Below, piece by piece: positions 24,401 through 36,222 of a DNA stretch of 64,000 nucleotides. The translations under genes were made by a program, and so were the position numbers. Position 1 is the first letter of the stretch. The number at the start of each line of letters is the position of its first letter. The stretch spans positions 1 through 64,000 of the forward strand of contig JAUKTV010000031.1 in NCBI GenBank assembly GCA_030549205.1. The letters are read 5' to 3'. Source of the DNA: Apiosordaria backusii. Lineage: Eukaryota > Ascomycota > Sordariomycetes > Sordariales > Lasiosphaeriaceae. The notes under the pieces were generated by a model, which made no database searches, had not been told where the DNA came from, and worked only from the letters and a program-made list of their open reading frames with translations.

Positions 24401-27400
24401 CAATCATCCTCTGGCGACGTTGACCCAACGCGGTTATGCAACGCTTGGCAGGGTGTTGTTCAGCGTCATGCAACTCTCCGGACCATCTTTGTCGATACGG
24501 TCGGTGACGAGGGTCTGATGGACCAGATTGCGCTGCGCGAGTTCCCGGGCCGGGTTCACATCATGACCTGCAGTGACAGTGGAGATGACACTGACAAGAC
24601 CATTATCTCCTGTCTTGAGCAGATTCAGGGCATCGACTACAACGAGAAGAAGCCGCCACATCGCCTCATCATCTGCAACACCACCAGCGGACGTACCTTT
24701 TGCAGACTGGAGATCAGTCATGCTATTTGCGACGGTTCTTCCATCCCAATACTACTCGATGATCTGGCAGATGCTTACAGCGGGGATGATTCGACGCCCA
24801 TCACGATCAAGAAATTGGCGCCCCTGTATCGCGATTACATGGCCTACATTCAGTCACAACCTCGCGTCAATAGCGTTGCCTACTGGAAGAATTACCTCGA
24901 CGGTGTTGAGCCTTGTCTATTCCCGACACTTTCAGACGGACAGTCAGGCGCAGAGCCATCACTAGGGTCTCACATCATAACCTTTGGCCGCGAAGTCATG
25001 GGTGAGATCAACACATACTGTGCTGACTCTGGAATCACCCTTTCGACACTGCTTCAGTTTGTCTGGGCCATGGTGGTACGCTCTTACACGGGTTCCGATG
25101 AAGTTCTGTTTGGCTACTTGGCCTCAGGAAGAGATCTCCCTGTCGCCAACATCGAGCACGCCGTTGGCGCCTTTATCAACATGCTGGTCTGCCGTGTACA
25201 CATCCCATCTGATGCCGAAATTGGCGAAGCATTAGACACCATCAAGGGGGATCTGGCAGATGCCATGGCACACCAGAGCTGCTCACTTGCCGAAATGCAG
25301 CACGAACTGCGATTGGCGGGCACAGCCCTCTTCAACACTGCGTTTACCTACCAAAAGCGTGGCCGTGGACAACCGTCTACCTCTCGGTCGGGACTCCGAT
25401 ATCGGGTGGTCAGCGCCGAGGACCCAAGTGAATATGTCGTCGCCGTCAACGTTGAGGCCACGGATGACAAGGTAGAAGTCCACTTCAGTCATTGGAGAAA
25501 CATTGTCTCGGACGCTCAGATACGAAATGTCGGCGCCACGTTTCAACAGATTCTGAACGACATTGTGGCTGATAAACGCGATGACTGCACGGTGGGCGAG
25601 ATTGACATGGTCGGCTCCTCTGGGCTCCAGCAAATATGGTCCTGGAATAATTTTGAGCTGCCATGCGTGGAACGGTGTGTCCACGATATCATATCGGAGC
25701 ACGCTCTCAGCCGTCCGCCAAACACCCCTGCCGTGTGTGGATGGGATGCATCTTTCACTTACCTCGAACTCGATGCTGCAGCATCAGCCCTGGCATATCA
25801 TCTTGTCGAGTCGGGAATGGTTGGTCCAGACACCTTCGTCCCGCTGTGTTTCGAGAAATCCGCCTGGACGGTGGTAGCGCAAATCGCTGTCCTCAAGGCC
25901 GGTGGTGCATTTGTCAATCTGGATCCCAGTCACCCTAACAGCCGCCTTGAGCAACTTATCCAAGATGTCGGGGCTCAAATCGTTCTCTGCTCTCCGTTGC
26001 ATAAGCAGAAGATGGACAAGATTGTATCAAACAACACCCTTGTCATCAACGCCGCTTCCATCGCTGCCCTTTCTCAAAGGTCGGCGGCAGAGGTCCCGTT
26101 TTCCTCTCCAGCAAAGCCAACAAATGCCGCCTATGTCATCTTCACATCTGGCACAACAGGAAAGCCCAAGGGGACAGTGATTGATCATGGAGCATTCTGC
26201 ACAGGAGCTCTTGCTCACGCTCGTGCCATGTTCATGCACTCAGACTCACGTGTCCTACAGTTCGCCTCGTACACCTTCGATGCAAGTGTTATGGAAACTC
26301 TGTCCTGCTTGTTGGTCGGGGGTTGTGTGTGTGTCCCGTCAGACGAGGCCAGGATCAACGACCTGGCTGCCGTCATTCGTGACATGAACGTCACCTGGAC
26401 CCTGCTCACACCATCCGTTGCAAGCACCGTCAAGCCAGAAACTGTTTCATGCCTAAAGACACTTGTGACGGGAGGAGAAGCCATGGCCGCGGGTCACATT
26501 GAGCGCTGGGGTACGCAATGCGCGCTGGTCAATGCTTACGGCCCGACCGAATGCTCTGTGGTGGCCACTACCAGCACAAAGGTTGACGAGTCGCACCGTG
26601 TGTGCAATGCTGACCGATCCAGCATCGGCAGCGCGGTCGGTGGTCGTGTTTGGGTTGTGGACCCCCAAAATATTCACCGGTTGGTCCCTGTGGGCGCCAT
26701 CGGTGAGCTTGTGGTGGAAGGACGGCTGGTCGCTCGAGGCTACCTCAACAACAAGGAGCAGACAGACAAAGCATTCATTCGATCGCCTCCTGAATGGATG
26801 AACCATCCCGCCCTCGCCAACATCAGCCAGACCTACCCTCCTGGTCTGACGGTTAGCATCTACAAGACCGGCGATCTGGTGCGGTACAACTCGGATGGAT
26901 CTGTGTCGTACGTGTCTCGAAAGGACACCCAGATCAAATTGAACGGACGGCGCATCGAGCTTGGCGAAATCGAATCCAACTGCCTGGCGGGTCTTCCAGA
27001 GGATTCCCAACTCGCCGTCGAGGTAGTTACTCCTGCCAACAGTCGAGCGGCAACAAAGTCACTGGCCGTCTTCTTCTCATGCAAGGTTGCAGAACAGATG
27101 GATGATGCACCAACAGGGTTTGCGCTCCTCCCCATGAGTAACCCACTGCGTGAGATTGCACAGTCCCTCAAGACTCACCTCACTGGAGTCATACCGGCCT
27201 ACATGGTTCCACAGCTCTTTGTGCCCGTGTCCATGATGCCGTGGACCAGTGCAGGGAAGCTTGATCGCAGGCAGCTTCGCCGAGCCATCGAGGAAGATGT
27301 CACCCGAGAACTCTTAGCCGGCTATAGGCTATCTGCTCCTACAACAGCCACCACCAAACACCGAGCACCAGCCAGTGAGGTTGAGAGGAAGCTGCAGGGC

Positions 27401-30400
27401 CTGTGGGAGACAGTGTTGGGCCTACCCAGTGGGTCTGTGAGCGTCGGTGATAGCTTCTTTGGATCTGGCGGCGACTCGCTCACTGCAATGCGCCTTGTAG
27501 GTGCTGCTCGTGCCCACAAGATGGCCCTTTCCATCCTGGATGTCTTCGAGAAGCCCGTCCTTGCTGATATGGCACTGGCCTGCGGAGGTGTGGAGAGTAC
27601 GACAACTTCAGGCCAGCAGCCGCTGCAACCATTCGATCTCGTGCCTTGTCCCAGGTCAGAGCTCGACACTCTCTTACAGGAAGTCTCTGCTCGTTGTCAT
27701 GTGGATCGCCAGGACATTCAAGACATCTACCCATGCAGTCCGTTGCAAGAGGGCCTTGTCGCCCTAGCCAACAAGCAGGAGGGTGCATATGTCGCCGTCA
27801 ACATTCTCAGGCTCCCAGGTAATGTCAGCGTGGATCACTTCAAGGCAGCCTGGGAGAGCGTAATCGAGGACACGGACCTTCTACGGACCCGAATTGTGCA
27901 CACGGCCACCTCGGGATTCTTGCAAGTCGTGACTGCGCCGCAGCCTGTGGTTTGGCATCAAGACGACGATCTCGACGAGGCCGATTCGCGAGGCAAGGCA
28001 TTGGGATCTCAGAACGGACGCGAGCTCACCAGGTACTCATTTGTTGAGAATGAACATGGTCGTCACTTTGTTTGGGCCATCCATCACGCCCTGTATGACG
28101 GATGGAGCCTCCCTCTGATTGCGCAGCGAGTCCAAGAAACATATCACAAGCTCCATGTTTCTGGATCACCCAACGCAGCGACGCTCAATGACCCCAACGC
28201 ACGTGCTCGCTACGCCAGCTTCATTCAGTACTTGGGCCAGCGGGACATATCTGCCTCAGAATCATTCTGGTCGGGCTTCCTGAGTGGAGCATCTTCAGTT
28301 ACTCACTTTCCCCAACTGCCTGCGACTGCGGCCACCATGAACCCGAAGAATAAGAAATTCCGTGCCGAAACATGCAAGCTTAACATCGGCCGAGGGCATG
28401 TCCTTGCAGACGTCACAATCCCAACACTCATTCGCGCGGCTTGGGCTATCATGCTGGGCGCTTACACCGGGACGGAAGACGTTGTGTTTGGCGAGACATT
28501 GTCTGGCCGCAACATTGACTTGCCCGGGGTAATGGAGATGGCAGGGCCAACCTTCACAACGATTCCCACAAGAGTTCGGCTGTCGCGTGATGTGTCTGTC
28601 GTGCAGTTGCTACGGGACATCCAGAGCATGGCAAGCCGGCTGGCTCCTCATCAGCACCTGGGTCTTCAGCATATCAAGAAGCTCAACCAAGATTGTGCAG
28701 GAGCATGTGACTTCCAGAACCTGTTAACCATTCAAAGCTCGCGATCATCACGACAAGAGATGGAAACCCATCAAGCTGCTTGGGAGTTCCAAGGCGGATC
28801 TTCCACGGAGGGCTTCTTCACGCATCCGCTTGTGTTGGAATGCACTGTTTCTGATGCAGGGATCCAGGCTACCATTCACTCTGATGAGGATGTTCTTTCC
28901 GAGTGGCAGACCAAACGTCTTGTGCAGCAACTCCAATCTGTGTTGCAGTCCCTCGCGAGTGCCTCCAGAAGCGCCAACACGACTCTTGCCAACATCCAAG
29001 TAATCAGTGCCGACGACCAGGCCCTCATCGCGAAATGGAACCGCATCAACGCGCAAGGAGATATCGAGCGTGTGGTTGACTCGTGTATTCACAATCTCTT
29101 CTTGAAGGAAGCCTCTGCGCATCCGGAACGTGTCGGGATCAGCGCTTGGGATGCTGAGCTGACGTATGGCGAGGTCCAGGAGTACGCCTCCCGTTTGGCA
29201 TGCCGTTTGAAGCAGCTCGGTGTCGGTCCAGAAGTCATGGTCCCCGTTTGTGTTGAACGATCTGCCTGGGCGGTGGTTACCCTGTTGGCTATTCTCATGG
29301 CCGGCGGCGCTTTTGTGCCCCTTGACCCAGATCATCCTGCTGCTCGGCATAGGGATATGTTGGAGACTGTCAACCCATCTTTGCTTCTTTGCAGTCCCGG
29401 ATACGCCTCAAGGTTCAACAACCTCGTCAGGACTTGTCTCTCCGTCGACAGCGACATCATCCGCAGTCTTCCTTCGGATGACTCGAGCCTGAAGGACAAC
29501 AACGGCACTGTCCCCAGTAACACCGCGTATGTCCTGTTCACGTCCGGCAGCACTGGACGTCCCAAGGGCGTTGCGGTTGCCCATCGCGACTTTTGCAGCA
29601 GCTCCCGTGGGTATGCTCGTGCAACGCACATCGAGGCATCTTCACGCGTCTTGCACTTTGCGTCGCTCACCTTTGATGTCGCTCTCATGGAGGTGCTCAC
29701 GCCTCTGACGCTGGGTGGATGTGTTTGCGTTCCCACTGGAGAAGAGCGTCTACACAACCTTGGCGAGGCTATCGTCAGACTTCGTGCCACATGGGCATTC
29801 CTCACACCGTCCGTCGCCCATCTGCTTGACCCCGATCTCGTGTGTCCCACGCTCAAGACTCTTGTGTGTGGTGGCGAAGCTATGTTGGCCGAGACTGTAG
29901 AGCGTTGGGCTGATCGCCTCGAACTCATGAATGGCTACGGTCCTACTGAGGCATCGGTTCTGGCTGTCGTCAACCCCCGGGTGTCGATCGAGCGTGATTC
30001 CAGCATCATCGGCCGCGCGACAGGCGCAGCCCGCGCGTGGGTGGTCGACCCCAGGGACAACTACAACGATCAACTGGCACCTGTTGGAGCTGTTGGTGAG
30101 CTAGCCATCAGCGGGCCGCTTCTCGCTCGAGGCTATCTGAACGATCCGCAAAAGACAGCAAAGGTGTTCATCGAGAGCCCGGCTTGGGGACGTGGCCCTG
30201 CTGCCGGTCCGGTGCCAGCCACGCGCATCTATCGGACAGGAGACCTTGTTCGCTATCGGCACGATGGTGCCTTGGAGTTCTTTGGCCGTAGAGATGGTCA
30301 GGTCAAGGTCAACGGCCAGCGAATCGAGTTGGGCGAGATTGAAAGCCGTTTGTCCGTCGATGACCGCGTGAGCTTGGCATTAGTGGTTCAACCCAAGGCA

Positions 30401-33400
30401 GGGCCATGCAAACGACAACTGGTCGGCGTCCTCACCCTAGGTGGCGATGCTCACAGCAACTCTAGCGTTGCCAAGAACCACAATGGGGACGCGGTGTCCA
30501 TCACCCAAGACTGTAGCCCTGTTGTTGGCCCTGCAGACCGACTTGCCGAAGTTCGCGCTGCCGTTGCCGACATTCGCAGCAGCCTTGCAGATTCTCTCCC
30601 CCACTACATGGTCCCTGCTGTTTGGATTGTCCTTGAGAAGATGCCCGTGGTCGTCTCGGGTAAGCTGGATCGTGTCAAGGTCGGACGATGGGTCGAAAGC
30701 CTGGATGATGGCGCGTATGAGCGCATATCGCGAGATTTCGGGCTTTCAGGGGATGATGAGGAGGAGGTCGAAGTGACTGGCCCAATCAAGACGTTGAGGG
30801 ACATTTGGGCCAAGGAACTGAACATGCCGGCCGACCGCGTCAAGCTCAACAAGGCATTCCTCAGTCTCGGCGGTGATAGTATCACGGCCATGGGGGTGGT
30901 CTCCCGCGCCAGGACTGCAAAGATCAAGCTTTCGATCCAGGATGTTCTTCGCTCCAAGTCCCTGGTTCATCTTGTTGAGCTCGCAAAATTGTCTCACCCG
31001 GGTCCCACAAGCAAGCGACTGCCCAGGGTTGAGAATTCCGGAGAGGAACATTTCCCTCTGTCGCCAATTCAGACGCTCTACATGAGCAGAGCCGTCAAAC
31101 ATGCTGGCGATGCACGCTTCAACCAGAGCTTCACCATCAGTGTTGCCCGCCAGGTGACATCCGACGCCATCAAGCAGGCTATCGACACGATTGTTGCGCG
31201 ACAGGGCATGCTTCGTGCGCGTTTCAGTAAGGCAGCCGAGGGAGTCTGGAAACAGCGGGTTGAAAAGGTACGTTGCTTTCTTTTTTTGCTCTTATCATGA
31301 CGACGTTGAATGCTAACTTAGTATTCAGATGCAGGATTCGGCGTACTGCTTCCTCCAACACCAAGTCGACTCTCAACGTGATATTCCACCCATCGTGGCG
31401 ACGGCGCAAAACAGTTTGGACATTGAACGGGGTCCCGTCTTCCGAGTTGACATGTTTGACGCCATCGCAGAAGGCCAAACTATCGTCTCCATGATTGCCC
31501 ACCATCTGTGCGTCGACATGGTCTCGTGGCGCATCATCGTCCAAGATCTTGGCCAAATCTTGGAGACAGGTTCTGCACCAGAAGACGAACCACTGTCATT
31601 CCAAGAATGGTGCACTCTTCAGCTCACCAACACAGCATCGCTCGACAAAGACACTCTTCTCCCCTTTAAGGAAGTTCCAGCAGATCCGGCCTACTGGGGT
31701 TCACCCAAGGCTGTGACTTACGGTACGACAGAAACCAAAACATTTTCGCTTGATGAGAACACGACAAAGATGGCCTTGACAGAATGCCACAAGACGTTCA
31801 AGTCAGAGCCAACGGAGTTGTTCGTGGCAGCGATTGTGCATGCATTCTCCAAGGTCTTCAACGACAGGAGCACGCCCACAATCTACACGGAAAACCACGG
31901 GCGTGATCCACCGGCTGGTTCCCAAGTGGACTTGACTCAAACAGTGGGATGGTTCACATCGATTTGTCCCCTGGTTGTTCCCGGTGGCGTCGATGAGGTC
32001 GATATGGTGCGCCAGACAAAGGATGCACGCCGCAGCATCCCGGAGAATGCGCGTCCATACTTTGCTCGGAAGTGGTTGGGTCCTGCTGCCGAAAGAGACA
32101 GATCAATACCGATGGAGGTCCTGTTCAACAATCTCGGAGGTGGCGTGCGGAGTGTTGATAATGCAGACGACTCGATTGTCAAGGCAGTCGAGCTCGATGA
32201 CAACAAAGGACTCATCGCAGATGTGGGACCCCAAACACTGAGACTCGCCCTCTTCGAAATCTCGGCCATCGTGGTCAACAACAAACTCCAGTTCAGCTTT
32301 GTTTACAACAACGACCTTGCAAGACTCAACGAGGTCCGCAGGTGGGTTGACTTCTGCAAGACCAGCCTCGAGAAGATGGTCGCTTCTCTCCTTCGACACC
32401 CAGCAGAACCAACCCTCAGCGACTACCCCCTCTTGCGTCCCTTGACCTATGCCAACCTCCACAAGCTGAGCCACGTTGAACTTCCACGTCTTGGAGTCCA
32501 TTCCATCTCGGAAGTCGAGGATATCTATCCTTGCACGCCCGTTCAGGAGGGGATGTTGATTGGGCAACTGCGCGATACCAATGCTTACTTTTTCCATGGC
32601 ATCTACGACGTCAAACATGCCGATAATCGACATGGATTGGATGCCAACAAGATTCTTCGCGCATGGCAAAGAGTCGTTGACCGTCATGCGGCTCTGAGGA
32701 CAATCTTCGTGGAGAGCAACCGACGAGGAGCAGTCTTTGATCAGGTGGTGCTTGGCAGAGCTGGCTCGGGTGCCGTGCTGTTGAGGAGCAACGATGAAGA
32801 GGCAATGAGGCGTCTCGGCCAAATGACCATTCACGCGTCTGCCAAACTCCGACAATCCAAACGGCAACCTCAGCTTCCGCATCAACTGACGATCTGCGCG
32901 ACTCCAAGCGGCCGCCTGCTCATCAAGCTAGAGATCAACCACGCTGCTGTTGATGGTGGCTCCCTTGCCATCATTCTGCAAGAACTTGCATCTGCGTACA
33001 CAGGGCCCCTTGAGCTCCGCCCAGGCCCTCTGTTCAGCAACTATGTCGAGTACATTCGCAGTCTTCCTGCCGGCGCCGATTCCGAGTACTGGATGACCTA
33101 TCTCAAGGGTCTGCGTCCCTGCTATTTCCCGAAACTCACCGATAGCGCAGGCGACAACACCAACAGAAGGCTTGGTTCCTTGCCGCTGCCTTTTGATCGG
33201 TTTGCGGAGCTACGCCAACTGTCGGAACGGGCACATGTCACCCTCGCCAACATTATGCACACGGCATGGGCTTTTGTTCTGCGCAAATACACAGGAAGCG
33301 ACGATGTCTGCTTCGGTTATCTGACGGCAGACCGTGATGCCCCGGTTGATGGCATTGACAGGACTGTCGGAACCCTCATCAACATGCTCTGCTGTCGCAT

Positions 33401-36222
33401 TCAAGTGACCGAATCGCAGACACTCGACAATGTGTTCCGCACAACACAAGACCAGCATTTGCAAAGCGTATCGTTCCAGCGTTGCTCTCTGGCCCGGGTT
33501 CAGCATGAGCTGGGCCTGGCTGGAAAGCCGTTGTACAATACTTCTATCTCGACACAGAACCACGGACATGGGGAAGAATGGGGCGGAGCTGACGGAATCC
33601 GGTTTGAGATGCAGAAGGCGCACGACCCCAGCGAGGTATGTTGAAGAGATGCGTTTTCCGCGTCAATACTTGAGCCCTCACTAACAATGTAACCCACAGT
33701 ACGCCATCACTGTCAACGTTGACACATCGAGAAACAGCGAGGGTGTGGTCTTCCGCTACTGGACCGACCACATCACCGAGGACCAGGCCCGGGAAATGGC
33801 GGGCACCATGGCCAAGATTCTTGACGCATTCATAGCCCAGCCTGCCAGCTCTGTTGCCACGCTAGACTTGGCCCTGACAGGCCGCTCAACTGCCAAAGAC
33901 TCGGAGCAAGACGACATTCCTAGCAGCCCACGGTCATCTTCGAGTGCGGACTCTTTCCAGACCGTCGCTTCTCAAGGACCACGAAACGCTTCGTACAAGA
34001 CCACGCTGCTGGCACTGTGGAGCGCGTTGCTGAACCTGCCACAAGACTCAATCAGCGGCCAGGACAGCTTCTTCGAGCTTGGTGGCGACAGCATCACGGC
34101 CATGAAGCTCGTTGGTGAAGCCAAGGACCACGGCCTCGGCATCACTGTTGCTGATGTTTTCCGCCACCCATGCTTGGACGACATGGTTGCTAGCGCAAGC
34201 GCCGCCGACGCATATGCCTCGGATGAGTCCACCGCAAATGGGGCTGATGGACTTGCCAGCATGCAAAGCTCTCAGCTTCAGGACCCCCACGAATACGAAC
34301 GGTTCTCTCTCTTGGCGGCATCCAACGTTGATGCTTTCCTGCAGACCAACATTGTCCCTCAAACTGGCGTCTTCAGAGGTGGATTATCCGATGTTCTCCC
34401 TGCCACCGACTTCCAGTCTTTGGCCATCGCCGGCTCACTCCTCAAATCCCGCTGGATGCTCAACTATTTCTACTTGGACGGTGATGGGCTTGTCAATCTG
34501 GTCCGGCTGAAGCGTGCATGCTTCCGCCTCGTGCAGTCACTGGACATTCTACGCACGGTCTTTGTACCTTCAGGTGGTCGTTTCCTCCAGGTGGTCTTGC
34601 GAACAGTTCGGCCCGCATTCCATGTGATGGAGGTCGACAATGAGAATCAACTCGACTCTGTCACGCACGAGATGCAAAGACGGGGCGGCTTCGATGGAGA
34701 GCTTTCAGCTGACGGCGAGACAACTCCGCGCCTTGGCGAACAGTTTGTGCAGTTTACGGTTCTGCGCTGCCGCCAAAGCACTCGCCACCGAATCCTGCTA
34801 CGCCTTTCCCATGCCCAGTATGACGGTGTGTGCTTCCCCAAAATTTTGGACGCACTCATCGCCGAGTATCGAGGCGATATGGCCGAGCGTCCGCCATCTT
34901 TTGCAAACTATCTCCGTGCCTCTGCTGGCACACTGACGTCGGAGCACTACCAACACTGGAAGAAACTTCTTCATGGTTCTTTCATGACCGAGGTCGTCCG
35001 CCGCACGGGGCCAAACTATCGGAGAGCGGCCGCCGGGGCAACTACCTGCCTCAAGAAGGTTGTACATCTGCCCCCTGTGGACTCGGGACGTGTCACCACT
35101 GCAACAATTGTGAAAGCAGCCTGGGCGTATGTCTTGGCGCAGGTTTCAGCGAGCACCGATGTCGTCTTTGGCCACACTGTCAGTGGGCGCAATGCATCCG
35201 TCGTTGGTGTGGAAAGCATGATTGGGCCTTGTCTCAACCTGCTGCCGGTGCGCGTGCAGTTTGGCAAGTCTGGCCGTACAGCAAGACAGCTACTCGACCA
35301 GGTTCAGGAGCAACAGGTTGCCAACATGCCACATGAGGTCCTGGGATTCCGCGAGATTGTGCGTCACTGCACCAGCTGGCCTCGCTGGACCTACTTCACC
35401 ACCACTGTTCAGCACCAAAATGTGGACCAAAGCACCCAGGTGCGACTTGGTGATGTTGACTACCGCGTGGGATGTGCAGCAGGTGCCGACGAAGACTTTT
35501 CTGATCTTTCTGTCTTTTCACAGCGGGCGGAGAGGGATGGAGCAGATATGTACGAGATGATGCTCAGCTTTGCCGAGGATGGTCCAGTTCCGCGGGCGTT
35601 TGCCGAGCGCGTACTGGAGATGCTGTGCGATGCCGCGGAATTGTTCGCCGCCAACCCAGAAACACCATTGCCGTCAGAGACTGAGATTACCAGCGCCGCT
35701 CATCAACTACCGTTCAACGAGCTGCCTGTGCACGACATCAATCACGACAACTTTACGGCATTCCATCTCCGGCACCTCAAGCAGAGCGGACTCAACAATC
35801 TTTCTTCGCTTGTAAAGAAGGCCTGGCTTCAAGTACTCAGTCTGCCATCGGAGGGTAACGCGATTGACATGGATACATCATTCTTCGCGCTCGGTGGAGA
35901 CATTGTCGACCTCGCGCAGGTGGCCTTGCTGCTGGAGCGAAAGGGGCTCCCAGAGCCCAAGCTGGAGGACTTGATTGATCATCCGACCTTGCGTGGCCAC
36001 ATGGCGGTCATTGCTTCTCTCTCCGGCGCCGCTCCGAGCACTGAAGAGCAACGAACAACAAGTGCGGCTGGTCACCAGGGTGACAGGGCGAGTATCTTGA
36101 CGGTGCCGAGTGTCCATCAGGATGACAATTCGTTTGCCAAGGTGGTGAATATTGTGAGGATGGCGAAGAAGTTTATGATTAAGCCTAAGCCAAAAGCGCA
36201 GAGGGTGCGGGCGGATGTTTAA
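11434..36222 (+). CDS. Nonribosomal peptide synthetase, 8,014 aa, five A domains, A-less C-T-C-T0 tail
   Basis: This multimodular enzyme assembles a peptide from amino acids activated by ATP on phosphopantetheine carriers. Exons: 11434-11937, 12206-12649, 12721-13035, 13105-21121, 21187-21273, 21354-23720, 23787-31267, 31329-33635, 33700-36222 (24,045 bp, 8,015 codons, frame closes). Order: half C; A1-T1-E1; C1-A2-T2; C2-A3-T3-E2; C3-A4-T4; C4-A5-T5-E3; C5-T6-C6-T7. Carrier serines are S844, S2424, S3549, S5142, S6276 and S7305. T7 has Ile at 7909 instead. C-domain second His residues are H1524, H2641, H4223, H5345, H6943 and H7545. E domains keep HHxxxDxVSW. E1, E2 and E3 put D residues at positions 1, 3 and 5. 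There is no TE or reductase; ring closure by a terminal C domain is the usual fungal alternative. From memory, the E-domain pattern matches Fusarium NRPS4 (fusahexin) and Cochliobolus NPS4; orthology is untested. Splicing is needed near 21.2 kb, where frames alone suggest two genes. Confidence 0.95.
12474..15905 (+). other. NRPS module 1: A1-T1-E1
   Basis: A1 (aa ~258-760) has FTSGSTGKPKG split by an intron and YVGRKDTQIKFHGQRIELGE. The A10 motif reads SRKMDRK rather than SGKLDR but keeps the catalytic Lys. The pocket residues I read are D A V V V A G V A, a small-to-medium hydrophobic pocket. T1 has LGGDSI (S844). E1 begins at SPIQQYHF and carries HHLVIDLVSW (aa 1036), NEGHGRE, RTVGWFT and FNFLG, so the first residue should be delivered in the D form. 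Confidence 0.85.
15991..19230 (+). other. NRPS module 2: C1-A2-T2
   Basis: C1 follows an E domain and should accept a D donor. Its active-site motif is SHVVMDG (H1524). A2 (aa ~1846-2350) has intact FTSGSTGKPKG and SGKLDRK. Its pocket residues read D N E D A G Q I N, with two acidic side chains at positions 239 and 278, unlike the other four A domains. T2 has HGGDSV (S2424), the DSV form used before an ordinary LCL condensation domain. Confidence 0.85.
19390..24215 (+). other. NRPS module 3: C2-A3-T3-E2
   Basis: C2 carries HHALYDGWS (H2641), the form that follows a non-epimerising module. A3 is interrupted by introns 21122-21186 and 21274-21353; spliced, it reads FTSGTTGKPKGTI then ISHAAFCSG. 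The pocket reads D A V L I G A V V. Its A8 motif deviates (GRKDSSQAKLNGQRLELDE). T3 has LGGDSI (S3549). E2 has HHLVVDVVSW (aa 3742), NEGHGRE and RTVGWFT. The 66-bp intron 23721-23786 lies inside E2 with no stop in frame; removing it restores the E-domain spacing (SSL-DADIVNAIRW). Confidence 0.85.
24300..27600 (+). other. NRPS module 4: C3-A4-T4
   Basis: C3 has SHAICDG (H4223) and follows E2. A4 (aa ~4543-5070) has FTSGTTGKPKGTV and AGKLDRR; the pocket reads D A M L V G A V V, one of the hydrophobic type. T4 has SGGDSL (S5142) and no E domain follows, so residue 4 should stay L. Confidence 0.85.
27715..32425 (+). other. NRPS module 5: C4-A5-T5-E3
   Basis: C4 has HHALYDGWS (H5345). A5 (aa ~5679-6205) has FTSGSTGRPKGVA and SGKLDRV; the pocket reads D V M F V G G V L. 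T5 has LGGDSI (S6276). E3 is split by the 61-bp intron 31268-31328 and is the most divergent E domain: HHLCVDMVSW (aa 6464), ENHGRD instead of EGHGRE, QTVGWFT instead of RTVGWFT, and FNNLG. The residues thought catalytic (His of HHxxxD, first Glu of EGHGRE) are present, so it is probably active. Confidence 0.85.
32510..36222 (+). other. NRPS A-less tail: C5-T6-C6-T7 (T7 lacks its Ser)
   Basis: C5 (NHAAVDG, H6943) is followed directly by T6 (LGGDSI, S7305) with no room for an A domain: only about 40 codons of Ser-rich linker separate them, and intron 33636-33699 falls within C5. C6 is a more distant condensation domain (LPATDFQ entry motif, SHAQYDG with H7545, HTVSGRN, IGPCLN). The last carrier-like fold reads FALGGDIVDLA, with Ile (aa 7909) in place of the phosphopantetheine Ser, so it cannot be loaded. 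C6 could release or cyclise the peptide; T7 may be a structural cap. Confidence 0.85.

Noticed and set aside
13186..31300. Two separate large synthetase genes meeting near 21.3 kb
   Set aside because: The two long frames overlap in the middle of A3. Introns 21122-21186 and 21274-21353 join them in frame and give a perfect A3 core, so they are one gene.
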